Positions 18,301 to 25,378 of a DNA stretch of 64,000 bases are shown piece after piece. A model generated the notes under the pieces. That model ran no database searches. It had not been told where the DNA came from and saw only the letters and a program-made list of their open reading frames with translations. The DNA is from Gemmataceae bacterium (GTDB lineage: Bacteria > Planctomycetota > Planctomycetia > Gemmatales > Gemmataceae). The translations under genes were made by a program, and so were the position numbers. Location: positions 229,213-293,212 of the forward strand of contig JAHBXO010000003.1 in assembly GCA_019636445.1 (NCBI GenBank), written 5' to 3'. Each line of letters begins with the position of its first letter. The first letter of the stretch is position 1.

Positions 18301-18946
18301 GGGCGTCGTCTTCGACACCGCCCGCACGGGCGTCACGCTCCCCTATTCCCAGGAATTCGCCGACCTTGACACGAACACCGCCCTCCTGAAGCAACTCGCC
18401 GAACTCACCAGCGGCCGCTACCACACCGACGACCCGGCCGAACTGGAAAGCCTCGCCCGCTCCGCGGATCTCTTCCGCGAGGCACCGAAGACCTCGCGGG
18501 CCTATCAGCCGTTCTGGTACTGGCTCGTCTTCGCCGCCGGCGTGCTGCTGCTCTTCGATGTGGCCGTGCGTCGCGTCGCCGTCGAGTGGATCGAGGCGAA
18601 AGCGCTCGCGGCGGCGTTCTGGCGCAAGCTACGCGAAGCCCCGGAAGCCGCGGCGGCGTCCACGCTCGGCCAGCTCCAGCGACGCAAACAGGAGATCGAC
18701 GAGCGGATCGAGCGTGAGCGCGCCGCCCGCCGGTTTGAGGCGACCGCGACTCCGAGCGACGCCCCGCCTCCCGGCGCCGTCGCCGGACCGACAGAATCGC
18801 GGCCGCTCCCATCGGCCCCGCCGCCCCGATCGGAGGTTAAGAAGCCAGCCGACACCGACGCCGACATGTTCAGCCGCCTGAAGAAGGCGCGCGACCGCGC
18901 CGAACACAAACGCGACAAGCCCGACGAACCGGACCGCCCGAAGTAA
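15302..18946 (+). CDS. Large membrane protein with von Willebrand A and GATase1-like domains
   Basis: A 1214-residue protein. About five or six membrane helices occupy residues 10-180. A vWA domain follows, with MIDAS start LLDRSQS (D198) and VLVSDGNENIGS. A class-I glutamine-amidotransferase-like domain begins near residue 490 (RRVLFIEEP...MIGGPDSYGPGGY). A second vWA-like segment has a decayed MIDAS (VLVMHASEMADG but CIVISDGDPQYG). A further membrane helix lies near 1070-1086, and a charged cytoplasmic tail follows. This is the BatA/YfbK-like planctomycete architecture that pairs with MoxR ATPases. It overlaps the NHL gene by one base and lies 11 bases before moxR. Probably a MoxR substrate or adaptor at the membrane. 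Confidence 0.88.
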   Translation: MVRLNEFLATHWLAVAALIAAAALGWRLRRHPAGAIGLAGGLSAFAFGGFTFTNASIDLFGRYDLGSVLLGVGVGGFLLLLAILVLGRVWSPAAALAFAGIAFVGLGGWAEAATGEALAELARLTRSVQFTRPLWLLALVALPWVVLAARRSLSGLGPARKWCAIALRGGVVAALACALAEPRVNRPSENVALLFLLDRSQSIPQDIEPGENVVDRVDRRWLRTRDFVRNAVLLRGVEHARDKSGVILFGKRPKLALPPASVRDKFDVDERMAGPIDGQYTDIAAALKLALASFPEGAGKRIVLVSDGNENIGSAVEQAALAKQNGAQIDVIAVAPGYRNENEVLVQSVEAPPVTTTGTQLPLRVLLRNTSPTRVVRGFLELVRVGLNDDGSEKIELVAIENDQPQVLDAPRGKPATIILQPGLNSLRFRDVPPKPGETSFSYRATFTPVLSGLPTKDGQLDNIVLGMPNDRVANNRATAAVVMRGQRRVLFIEEPVGGRSPHAHLVRTLLRAEVKVSVVSPARLPAEPADFALFLTNYDCIVLANVPAEFFSRDQMEAIRASVHDQGTGLVMIGGPDSYGPGGYQKTPIEEALPVECEIKSPLAAGKGGLVLVMHASEMADGNHWQKVIARLAIERLSAPDMVGVMQYGFGAGAAGISWVIPFQTVGEDKSRLLAKIDRMDPQDMPDFDPFLTAAADTLADPAHNLSVKHCIVISDGDPQYGVAGQAATAKMAANAITCTTVGVATHGQAESTKMKSIAEATKDGRGNPGAYYEPKDPSQLPSIYIKESRRISQSFIYDKPFLPKHLVVGSITEGIPRELPALRGFVRTTYKESPLAQFRIEGPRLADDLRFPILASWQYGLGKAVAFTSDARTQPTDNVKGWDADWVESDIYKKFWEQAVNWALRPAEAGRMTVASEYREGRVRVTVTARDERDRPVNGLDLDGKITLPRAPKPGEKVPTIGFKRKGPGQYEAEFAAEDAGTYFVTVQGRQPGVGAAQGVVFDTARTGVTLPYSQEFADLDTNTALLKQLAELTSGRYHTDDPAELESLARSADLFREAPKTSRAYQPFWYWLVFAAGVLLLFDVAVRRVAVEWIEAKALAAAFWRKLREAPEAAAASTLGQLQRRKQEIDERIERERAARRFEATATPSDAPPPGAVAGPTESRPLPSAPPPRSEVKKPADTDADMFSRLKKARDRAEHKRDKPDEPDRPK

Positions 18947-18957
18947 CGAGGAGCCCG

Positions 18958-19959
18958 ATGAATCCGAACGCCCCGATGCCCGAACGGACGGCCCTGTTCC
19001 GCCAGCGATTCCGCGACCTGGAAGCCGAGATCGGCAAGGTGATCGTCGGCCAACCCGACACGGTGCGCGGCGTGCTCACGTGCCTCTTCGTCGGCGGGCA
19101 CGTCCTCCTCGAAGGCGTGCCCGGCCTCGGCAAGACGCTGCTGGTGCGCACGCTCGCCTCGGCCCTCGACCTCAAATTCTCCCGCATCCAGTTCACCCCG
19201 GACCTTATGCCGTCGGACATCGTCGGCACGACCATTATCAACGAGGACGCCGATGGTCGCCGGCATTTCCAGTTCCAATCCGGTCCGCTCTTCGCGCAAA
19301 TCGTCCTCGCCGATGAAATCAACCGCGCCACGCCCAAGACGCAATCAGCGCTCCTGGAAGCGATGCAGGAGCGCAGTGTCACCGTCGGTGGCACGGTCCA
19401 CAAACTCGACGAGCCGTTCCTCGTTTTGGCCACGCAGAACCCGATCGAACAGGAAGGCACTTACCCGTTGCCCGAAGCGCAATTGGACCGCTTTTTCTTC
19501 AAGCTGAACGTGCCATTCACGACGCGCGACGAGTTGAACGTGATCCTCGACCGCACCACGAAGAACGAATGGCCGACAGCGACCAAGGTGATGGAATCGG
19601 CCGAGATCCGCCAGTGGCAGGACCTCGTGCGCGAGGTGCTCGTCGCCGCCCCGGTCCAGGACTATGCGATCCGCCTGCTGCTCGCAACGCACCCGAACGG
19701 CGAGTTCGCGACCGCGGAGGCGAACCGCTTTCTCCGCGCCGGCGCCAGCCCGCGCGGGGCGCAATCGCTCATCCTCGCATCGAAGATCCGCGCGCTCCTC
19801 GACGGGCGCTACAACGTCGGATTCGATGATATCCGCAACGTCTATTTGCCGGCGATGCGCCACCGCATACTCTTGAACTTCGAAGCTCAGGCCGAGAATG
19901 TCTCACCCGATTCGGTCTTGGCCGCGATCGCGAACGAAGTGAAAGTGAAGCTGGATTGA
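18958..19959 (+). CDS. MoxR-family AAA+ ATPase
   Basis: A 333-residue cytoplasmic AAA+ ATPase. Walker A GVPGLGKT at 53-60, Walker B VLADEINRA with the following TPKTQSALLEAMQE, sensor-1 region LATQNPIEQEGTYPLPEAQLDRF, and a C-terminal lid with RGAQSLI. These are all MoxR hallmarks, and the length is typical. GAGGAG lies 5 bases before the ATG. MoxR proteins act as chaperone-like ATPases for vWA proteins; the vWA partner is immediately upstream. The DUF58 gene normally found between moxR and vWA genes is missing here. Confidence 0.95.
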   Translation: MNPNAPMPERTALFRQRFRDLEAEIGKVIVGQPDTVRGVLTCLFVGGHVLLEGVPGLGKTLLVRTLASALDLKFSRIQFTPDLMPSDIVGTTIINEDADGRRHFQFQSGPLFAQIVLADEINRATPKTQSALLEAMQERSVTVGGTVHKLDEPFLVLATQNPIEQEGTYPLPEAQLDRFFFKLNVPFTTRDELNVILDRTTKNEWPTATKVMESAEIRQWQDLVREVLVAAPVQDYAIRLLLATHPNGEFATAEANRFLRAGASPRGAQSLILASKIRALLDGRYNVGFDDIRNVYLPAMRHRILLNFEAQAENVSPDSVLAAIANEVKVKLD

Positions 19960-19988
19960 TTGACGCGGTTCCTCCCACCGCCTACACT
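19960..19988 (+). promoter_or_regulatory. sigma70-like promoter of the Liv operon
   Basis: TTGACG (19960-19965) and TACACT (19983-19988) are separated by 17 bases, the best sigma70-type pair in the window. Transcription would start near 19995, about 25 bases before the livJ-like ATG at 20019. The -35 box begins immediately after the moxR stop codon. Confidence 0.6.
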
Positions 19989-20018
19989 CGCAAGGGAAAC
20001 CGGGAGCGCAATCTTTCC

Positions 20019-21263
20019 ATGCCCCTTCGTATCGTACCTGCGTTGTTCCTTGTTGCGTTTGTCGCGGCCGGAATACTCATTCCCGCCCCGCCGGCCCAGG
20101 AAAACTCCAACGTCGTCAAAATCCTCTCCAGTATGCCACGAACCGGTTCGGCCCGCGGGCAGACCGACACCATCGTCGACGGCATCCGCCTCGCGCTGAA
20201 CGAAGTGGAAAACCGGATCGACCTCGACGGCAAGACTTATCGCATCGAATACATGGACCTCGACGATGCCACCGCGTCGGCCGGCGACTGGACCAGCGAG
20301 CAGGAGGCCAGCAATGCCCGCCAGGCGCAAAGCGACCCGGATGTGATGGTCTATATCGGCACCTACAACTCCGGGGCCGCCAAGATCAGCATGCCGATCC
20401 TGAACCGGATGAAAGTGCTGATGATCTCCCCCGCCAACACGTCGCCGGGCCTCACCAAGCCGAACCAGGGCGAACGGGACGAACCGAAACGCTACCGGCC
20501 GAGCGGAGAGGTGAACTACGTCCGTGTCGTGCCCACCGACGACCTGCAAGGCCCCGCCGGCGCGGAGTGGTCGCTGGATATGGGATGCAAGCGCGTTTAT
20601 ATTCTCGACGATAACTCGGTGTATGGCAAAGGTGTCGCGGATCTCTTCGAGGGCCACGCCCGCAAGATCGGTATCGACATCCTCGGCCGCGAAAGCATCG
20701 ACGCGAAGGCGTCCGAGTTCCTTTCGCTCATGACGAAGATCGCGACGAAACAACCGCAGTTGATTTACTTCGGCGGCACGACGCAGACGAAGGCCGGCCA
20801 GGTAGCCAAGGACATGGTGAAGGTGGGGATGAAGGACTGCAAGATGATGGGACCCGACGGCACCTACGAAGTCGCGATGATCCAATCGGCCTCGGCGGAA
20901 GTGCTCAACGGCCGGTTCTTCTGCACCTTCGGCGGCCTCACGCCCGACAAACTCGCCGACACCCCGGGAGGAAAGACCTTCGTCGACAACTACAAAAAGT
21001 TCTACGGCAAGGAACCGGCCGAGGCCTACGCCCTCTACGGCTACGAGTGCGCCCGCGTGGCGCTCGAGGCGATGCGCCGTGCGAACAAGAAGGACCGCGC
21101 CGCCATCTGCAAGGCCGGCCGCGAGATCAAGGACTTCCCCGGCGTCACCGGAACCTGGTCCTTTGATGAAAACGGTGATACCACGCAGCAAGACATGAGC
21201 GGTATTGCCGTTCGCAACGGCCAGTTCGTGTTTGATAAAAAACTCTCCGTCACCCGGAAGTAA
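20019..21263 (+). CDS. Branched-chain amino-acid ABC transporter, substrate-binding protein
   Basis: A 414-residue periplasmic binding protein of the LivJ/LIVAT class. N-terminal signal peptide (MPLRIVPALFLVAFVAAGI, cleavage probably after PPAQ); then IVDGIRLALNEV, the first lobe with VMVYIGTYNSGAAKISMPILN and SPANTSPGLT (the ligand-loop region), and a second lobe with VYILDDNSVYGKGVADLFEGHARKIGI. The ligand is probably an amino acid or amide but cannot be fixed from sequence; planctomycete Liv systems may also take up urea or short amides. ATG at 20019 chosen for the signal peptide and GGGAG upstream. First gene of a six-gene operon. Confidence 0.92.
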   Translation: MPLRIVPALFLVAFVAAGILIPAPPAQENSNVVKILSSMPRTGSARGQTDTIVDGIRLALNEVENRIDLDGKTYRIEYMDLDDATASAGDWTSEQEASNARQAQSDPDVMVYIGTYNSGAAKISMPILNRMKVLMISPANTSPGLTKPNQGERDEPKRYRPSGEVNYVRVVPTDDLQGPAGAEWSLDMGCKRVYILDDNSVYGKGVADLFEGHARKIGIDILGRESIDAKASEFLSLMTKIATKQPQLIYFGGTTQTKAGQVAKDMVKVGMKDCKMMGPDGTYEVAMIQSASAEVLNGRFFCTFGGLTPDKLADTPGGKTFVDNYKKFYGKEPAEAYALYGYECARVALEAMRRANKKDRAAICKAGREIKDFPGVTGTWSFDENGDTTQQDMSGIAVRNGQFVFDKKLSVTRK

Positions 21264-21287
21264 ACCCGACACCGACGGACGCCCCGA

Positions 21288-22253
21288 ATGCTACCCATCC
21301 TGTTCGCCGAAGCCTTCAACTGGACCAACCTCCAGCAGCAGTGCATCACCGGCCTCACGAGCGGCGCGCTCATCGCGCTCATCGCACTTGGCTACACGAT
21401 GGTCTACGGCATCGTCGAGTTGATCAACTTCGCCCACGGCGACCTGTTCATGCTCGGTTCGTGCCTCGCGCTCACCATCTTCACCGCGTTCGGCCTCGCC
21501 CAACCCGGTGCCATCGACTCCGCCTCAAACGTCAGCATCGTTCTCGCCATCGCCTGCTGCCTCGTCGCCGTGCCGATCTTCTGCGCCGGATTGAACCGTT
21601 CCGTCGACTACGTCGTCTACCGCCCACTACGAACCGCCCCGCGGCTCGCGCCGCTCGTCTCCGCTATCGGCGTCAGCTTCATATTCATGAACGTCGGCCT
21701 CTTCTGGGTCGGCCCGCAAGACGTGAACTTCCCCGATGTTATTCAGGACCGGAATCTCCTTGGCGACGACGCCGTACTGCGATTCACGCTGAAGAACCTG
21801 CTGGTCGTCGGCGTCACCGTCCCTCTTATGATCGCCCTCACCGTCTTCGTGAAATTCACCAGTCTGGGCAAGGCGATGCGCGCCACCGCCCAGAACCCCA
21901 CGGCCGCCCGACTGATGGGCATCAATACCGAGTTCGTGATCGGTACGACCTTTCTCGTCGGCGGTGCCCTCGCGGGCTTCGGTAGCGTTGTCTACGCACT
22001 CTACGTGAACACCATCAGCTACCAAATGGGATTCCAGAACGGCCTCTACGCCTTTACCGCCGCCGTCCTCGGCGGCATCGGCAACATCCCCGGCGCGGTC
22101 CTCGGCGGACTGGTCATCGGACTCGTGCAAGCCCTCGGCACCGCCTACATCGGCGCCACCTGGACGAGCGCGATCGTCTTCGCCGTGCTCATCGTCATCC
22201 TCGTCTTCCGTCCGTCCGGATTGCTCGGCGCGCGGGTCCGGGAGAAAGTATGA
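21288..22253 (+). CDS. livH: Branched-chain amino-acid ABC transporter permease LivH
   Basis: A 321-residue inner-membrane permease with about eight helices. Family marks: GLTSGALIALIALGYTMVYGIVELINFAHGDLFMLG at the N-terminus, RTAPRLAPLVSAIGVSF, the cytoplasmic EAA-like loop GKAMRATAQNPTAARLMGIN that contacts the ATPases, and GGIGNIPGAVLGGLVIGLVQ. It starts 24 bases after the binding protein and overlaps livM by 4 bases (ATGA). Confidence 0.94.
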   Translation: MLPILFAEAFNWTNLQQQCITGLTSGALIALIALGYTMVYGIVELINFAHGDLFMLGSCLALTIFTAFGLAQPGAIDSASNVSIVLAIACCLVAVPIFCAGLNRSVDYVVYRPLRTAPRLAPLVSAIGVSFIFMNVGLFWVGPQDVNFPDVIQDRNLLGDDAVLRFTLKNLLVVGVTVPLMIALTVFVKFTSLGKAMRATAQNPTAARLMGINTEFVIGTTFLVGGALAGFGSVVYALYVNTISYQMGFQNGLYAFTAAVLGGIGNIPGAVLGGLVIGLVQALGTAYIGATWTSAIVFAVLIVILVFRPSGLLGARVREKV

Positions 22254-23350
22254 ACCGGAAAGTCGGCCCCCGCTGGGCGCTCGTCGTCTTCCTCGTCCTC
22301 GCGATCTACCCGCTATTTCCGGCCTTCGACGGCTGGTTCTTCGCTGCCACTGCGCGCAGCCTCGGCGCCCAGATGCCGACGCTCTTCATCTTCGCCATCC
22401 TCGCGATGGGGCTGAACCTCGTCGTCGGCAACGTCGGCCTCCTGCACCTGGGCATCGCCGCCTTCTTCGGCATCGGGGCGTACACCATGGGCATCCTGAC
22501 GGTACCCGCGTATCCCTTCGAGATCGGCTTCTGGCTCGCCCTGCCCTGCGGCATCGCCGCCGCCGCCGCCGTCGGACTCTTCATCGGCGTCCCCACCCTG
22601 CGCCTCCGCGGCGACTACCTCGCCCTCGTTACCCTCGGTTTCGGCGAAGTCGTGCGCTTCACCCTCAAGAACCTCGACGCCATCACCGCCGGCACGCGCT
22701 CCCTCGTGCCCGTGCCGCCCCCCGCCACGCCCGTTCTCTCCGTCGACTGGCTCCAGGACTTCCGCCCCTTCTATTACCTCACCCTCGGCTTTCTCGTCAT
22801 CGTCTACTGGATGCTCGGTAGCCTTGAACGCTCCAAACTCGGTCGCGCATGGGTCGCCGTCCGCGAGGACGAACTGGCCGCATCCTGCATGGGACTAAAC
22901 GTCTCACGGCTCAAGCTCTCCGCCTTCATTTGCTCGGCCGGCATCGCCGGTCTCGCCGGCGGACTCTACGCCTCCACCATCACCAGTACTGCCCAGCCCG
23001 ATGCCTACGATTTCAATCGATCGATCTTTTTGCTCTGCTGCCTGATCCTTGGCGGTCTCGGCAGTCGAAACGGAGTTCTACTCGGCGTGTTCCTCCTCTA
23101 CGGCTTCGATCAAATCCTCTCACCGATCGTCGACGAAAAACTCCAACTCGCGTACGGCGCGCCGATCCGTCGCGAGTTTCTGGGCATACCGATCTCCGCT
23201 CAGATGCAGACCTTTGCCGGCTGGCGGCTCTTCCTCTTTGGCGTCGTCTTGATCGTCATGATGCGATATCGACCGTCCGGATTGATCCCGAACGACCGGA
23301 TCAAGGAAGAACTGCCGCCCGACCCTGATGCCCGGCCCGCCACGAAGTAA
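22250..23350 (+). CDS. livM: Branched-chain amino-acid ABC transporter permease LivM
   Basis: A 366-residue permease, the partner of LivH, with about ten helices. Marks: MGLNLVVGNVGLLHLGIAAFFGIGAYTMGIL, the PTLRLRGDYLALVTLGFGEVVR segment, coupling loop LGRAWVAVREDELAASCMGLN, and GGLGSRNGVLLGVFLL. The C-terminus ends with FGVVLIVMMRYRPSGLIP. ATGA overlap with livH and GGGAGAAAGT upstream. The stretch between the last two helices (KLQLAYGAPIRREFLGI) is longer than usual but otherwise normal. Confidence 0.93.
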   Translation: MNRKVGPRWALVVFLVLAIYPLFPAFDGWFFAATARSLGAQMPTLFIFAILAMGLNLVVGNVGLLHLGIAAFFGIGAYTMGILTVPAYPFEIGFWLALPCGIAAAAAVGLFIGVPTLRLRGDYLALVTLGFGEVVRFTLKNLDAITAGTRSLVPVPPPATPVLSVDWLQDFRPFYYLTLGFLVIVYWMLGSLERSKLGRAWVAVREDELAASCMGLNVSRLKLSAFICSAGIAGLAGGLYASTITSTAQPDAYDFNRSIFLLCCLILGGLGSRNGVLLGVFLLYGFDQILSPIVDEKLQLAYGAPIRREFLGIPISAQMQTFAGWRLFLFGVVLIVMMRYRPSGLIPNDRIKEELPPDPDARPATK

Positions 23351-23367
23351 CAGTTGGAGAGCCTCGC

Positions 23368-24660
23368 GTGAGCTTGCTCAGCGTCAAGAACCTGACGATG
23401 CGGTTCGGCGGAATCACAGCGGTGAGCGCCGTCGACCTGACCGTCGAACCCGGGACGATCGTTTCCGTCATCGGGCCGAACGGCGCGGGGAAAACGACGC
23501 TTTTCAATGCCGTCACCGGTATATACCGTCCAAGCTCGGGCGAAGTCCGCTTCGATGGCGAAGAGGTTCGCCGCCCGGTCCGCGCAACGCTGTTCGTTTC
23601 ATGCGCAATCGCCGGATTGCTTACGGCGCTGGTCGCATTCCTCGCTGCCGCTGGCGTCCAGGAACTCTGGCGGGCCTCCATCACACGTCAGTTCTCCGGT
23701 TCGGACGATTCCTTCAGCCTCTCGAAAGTGCTTGCGGCCACGGGCGACTACGTCGCCGGCCGGCCCGGCGTCGTCCTCAACCGCATCACGAACCGCTGGG
23801 AAATCCTCTCACTCGACGGCAAGACGACGCTCGACGTGGTCGACGGCGAAGCCGAAGCCCGCGAACTGGCGGCGCGCATCGTCTCCGATCCGCTGCCAGC
23901 GATCGCCGAGAATGCCAAGCCGCCGATTGTCGTCGCCGGGAAATCGTTCGACGATCCGGCCAAGGCGAAGGTCTTCCGCGACGCCGCCGTCGCCGCCCAG
24001 GCCGATCGCGGGAACCTCGTGTTCAACTCGCGCGTCGCCGCGGCCGCCGGACTTCTATTGGCTCCGATCGCGATGCTGCTGATCTGGTTGCGCTCCCGCC
24101 GCACGCCGGACGTGATCGCACAGGGTGGCATCGCCCGCACGTTCCAGAACATTCGACTTTTCTCCGCGATGACCGTACTCGAAAACGTCATGGTCGGAAT
24201 GGATCGTCAACTGACGAAGCACCCGCTCCTCATGGCACTGGGTTCGCCCGGCCAACGGCAGGAGGAATGGGACGCGGCCGTGAAGGCGAACGACCTGCTC
24301 CAGTTCGTCGGCCTCGGCGGCAAGCATCGCGAACTCGCGAAGAATCTCGCCTATGGTGACCAGCGACGATTGGAAATCGCCCGCGCCATCGCCACGAACC
24401 CCAAACTTCTGTTGCTCGACGAACCGGCAGCCGGGATGAACCCAAGCGAGACCGTCGCGCTCATGGACCTCATCAAGAAGATCCGCGATCGCGGCATCAC
24501 CGTCCTCCTCATCGAACACCACATGAACCTGGTCATGGGCATCTCGGACAAGGTGGCCGTACTCGACTACGGCCAGAAGATCGCGGAAGGGACGCCGGCG
24601 GAAGTCAGCCGCGATCCGAAGGTCATCGAAGCCTATCTCGGCAAGGAAGAGGTGAGCTGA
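23368..24660 (+). CDS. livG: LivG-type ABC ATPase interrupted by a two-helix membrane insert
   Basis: 430 residues, against about 255 for normal LivG. All ATPase motifs are present and LivG-like: Walker A GPNGAGKT (36-43), Q-loop in GIARTFQNIRLF (Q260), signature NLAYGDQRRLEIARA (326-340), Walker B LLLLDEP (347-353), H-loop TVLLIEHHMNL. Between FDGEEV (62-67) and RTPDVIAQ (245-252) lie about 175 extra residues: helix 1 at about 73-97, about 125 polar residues, and helix 2 at about 223-241. With both ATPase halves in the cytoplasm the middle would face outwards, so this ATPase should be an integral membrane protein. The frame is uninterrupted with unchanged codon use. GTG start, TTGGAGAG upstream, 17 bases after livM; stop overlaps livF by one base. 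Confidence 0.9.
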   Translation: MSLLSVKNLTMRFGGITAVSAVDLTVEPGTIVSVIGPNGAGKTTLFNAVTGIYRPSSGEVRFDGEEVRRPVRATLFVSCAIAGLLTALVAFLAAAGVQELWRASITRQFSGSDDSFSLSKVLAATGDYVAGRPGVVLNRITNRWEILSLDGKTTLDVVDGEAEARELAARIVSDPLPAIAENAKPPIVVAGKSFDDPAKAKVFRDAAVAAQADRGNLVFNSRVAAAAGLLLAPIAMLLIWLRSRRTPDVIAQGGIARTFQNIRLFSAMTVLENVMVGMDRQLTKHPLLMALGSPGQRQEEWDAAVKANDLLQFVGLGGKHRELAKNLAYGDQRRLEIARAIATNPKLLLLDEPAAGMNPSETVALMDLIKKIRDRGITVLLIEHHMNLVMGISDKVAVLDYGQKIAEGTPAEVSRDPKVIEAYLGKEEVS

Positions 24661-25373
24661 TGGCCGCAATTCTGACCATCGACAAGCTCCGCGCCGGGTA
24701 CGGCCCGATCGACGCCCTGCACGACGTTTCGCTCACGGTGGAAGCCGGTGAGATCGTTGCGATGATCGGTGCCAACGGTGCCGGCAAGACATCGACGCTC
24801 ATGAGCGTGTCGGGCGTGCTGAAGCCGCGGGCCGGGAGCATCGTCTTCCAGGGGCAGGATATTTCGAAGCTGCCGGCGCACCAGATCGTGAAACTCGGAC
24901 TTGCGCAGTCGCCGGAAGGGCGCAAGATCTTCCCGCGCCTGACCGTGCTTGAAAACCTCCAGATGGGCGCGTTCACCCGCAACGACGCGCCCGGCATCGC
25001 GGCCGACATCGAGAAGGCGTTCATGATGTTCCCGATCCTGAAGGAGCGAAAAGGCCAAGCGGGCGGATTGCTGTCCGGCGGACAGCAGCAGATGCTCGCC
25101 ATCGCGCGGGCGCTCATGGCAAGGCCAAAGCTCCTCATGCTCGACGAACCGTCCCTCGGTCTCGCACCGCAGATCGTCGTGCAGATCTTCGACGTCATCA
25201 AGGACCTCAACAAGGCCGGCATGTCGATCCTCCTCGTCGAGCAAAACGCCCGCATGGCGCTCAAGGTGGCGCACCGCGGCTACGTCCTCGAGACCGGCCG
25301 CGTGACCATGAGCGACGCCGCCGACAAACTCCTCGTCGACCCGCGCGTGCGGGCCGCGTACCTCGGGGAATGA
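24660..25373 (+). CDS. livF: Branched-chain amino-acid ABC transporter ATPase LivF
   Basis: A 237-residue ATPase of ordinary length, without insert. Walker A GANGAGKT, Q-loop in GLAQSPEGRKIFPRLTVLENL (LivF-specific), signature LLSGGQQQMLAIARALMA, Walker B LLMLDEPSLGLAP, and the H-position replaced by Q as usual in LivF (ILLVEQNARMAL). The ATG overlaps the livG stop (TGATG), so it is translationally coupled. Forms the cytoplasmic motor with LivG. Confidence 0.95.
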   Translation: MAAILTIDKLRAGYGPIDALHDVSLTVEAGEIVAMIGANGAGKTSTLMSVSGVLKPRAGSIVFQGQDISKLPAHQIVKLGLAQSPEGRKIFPRLTVLENLQMGAFTRNDAPGIAADIEKAFMMFPILKERKGQAGGLLSGGQQQMLAIARALMARPKLLMLDEPSLGLAPQIVVQIFDVIKDLNKAGMSILLVEQNARMALKVAHRGYVLETGRVTMSDAADKLLVDPRVRAAYLGE

Positions 25374-25378
25374 CGAGC

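Noticed and set aside
19887..21272. Minus-strand open frame of 461 residues opposite the Liv binding protein
   Set aside because: Antisense shadow of a gene with signal peptide, family motifs and a good promoter on the plus strand.
23368..24660. Frameshift or gene fusion artefact as explanation for the long LivG
   Set aside because: Reading frame and codon preference continue smoothly through the insert, both ATPase halves are in the same frame, and the insert has a plausible two-helix topology.
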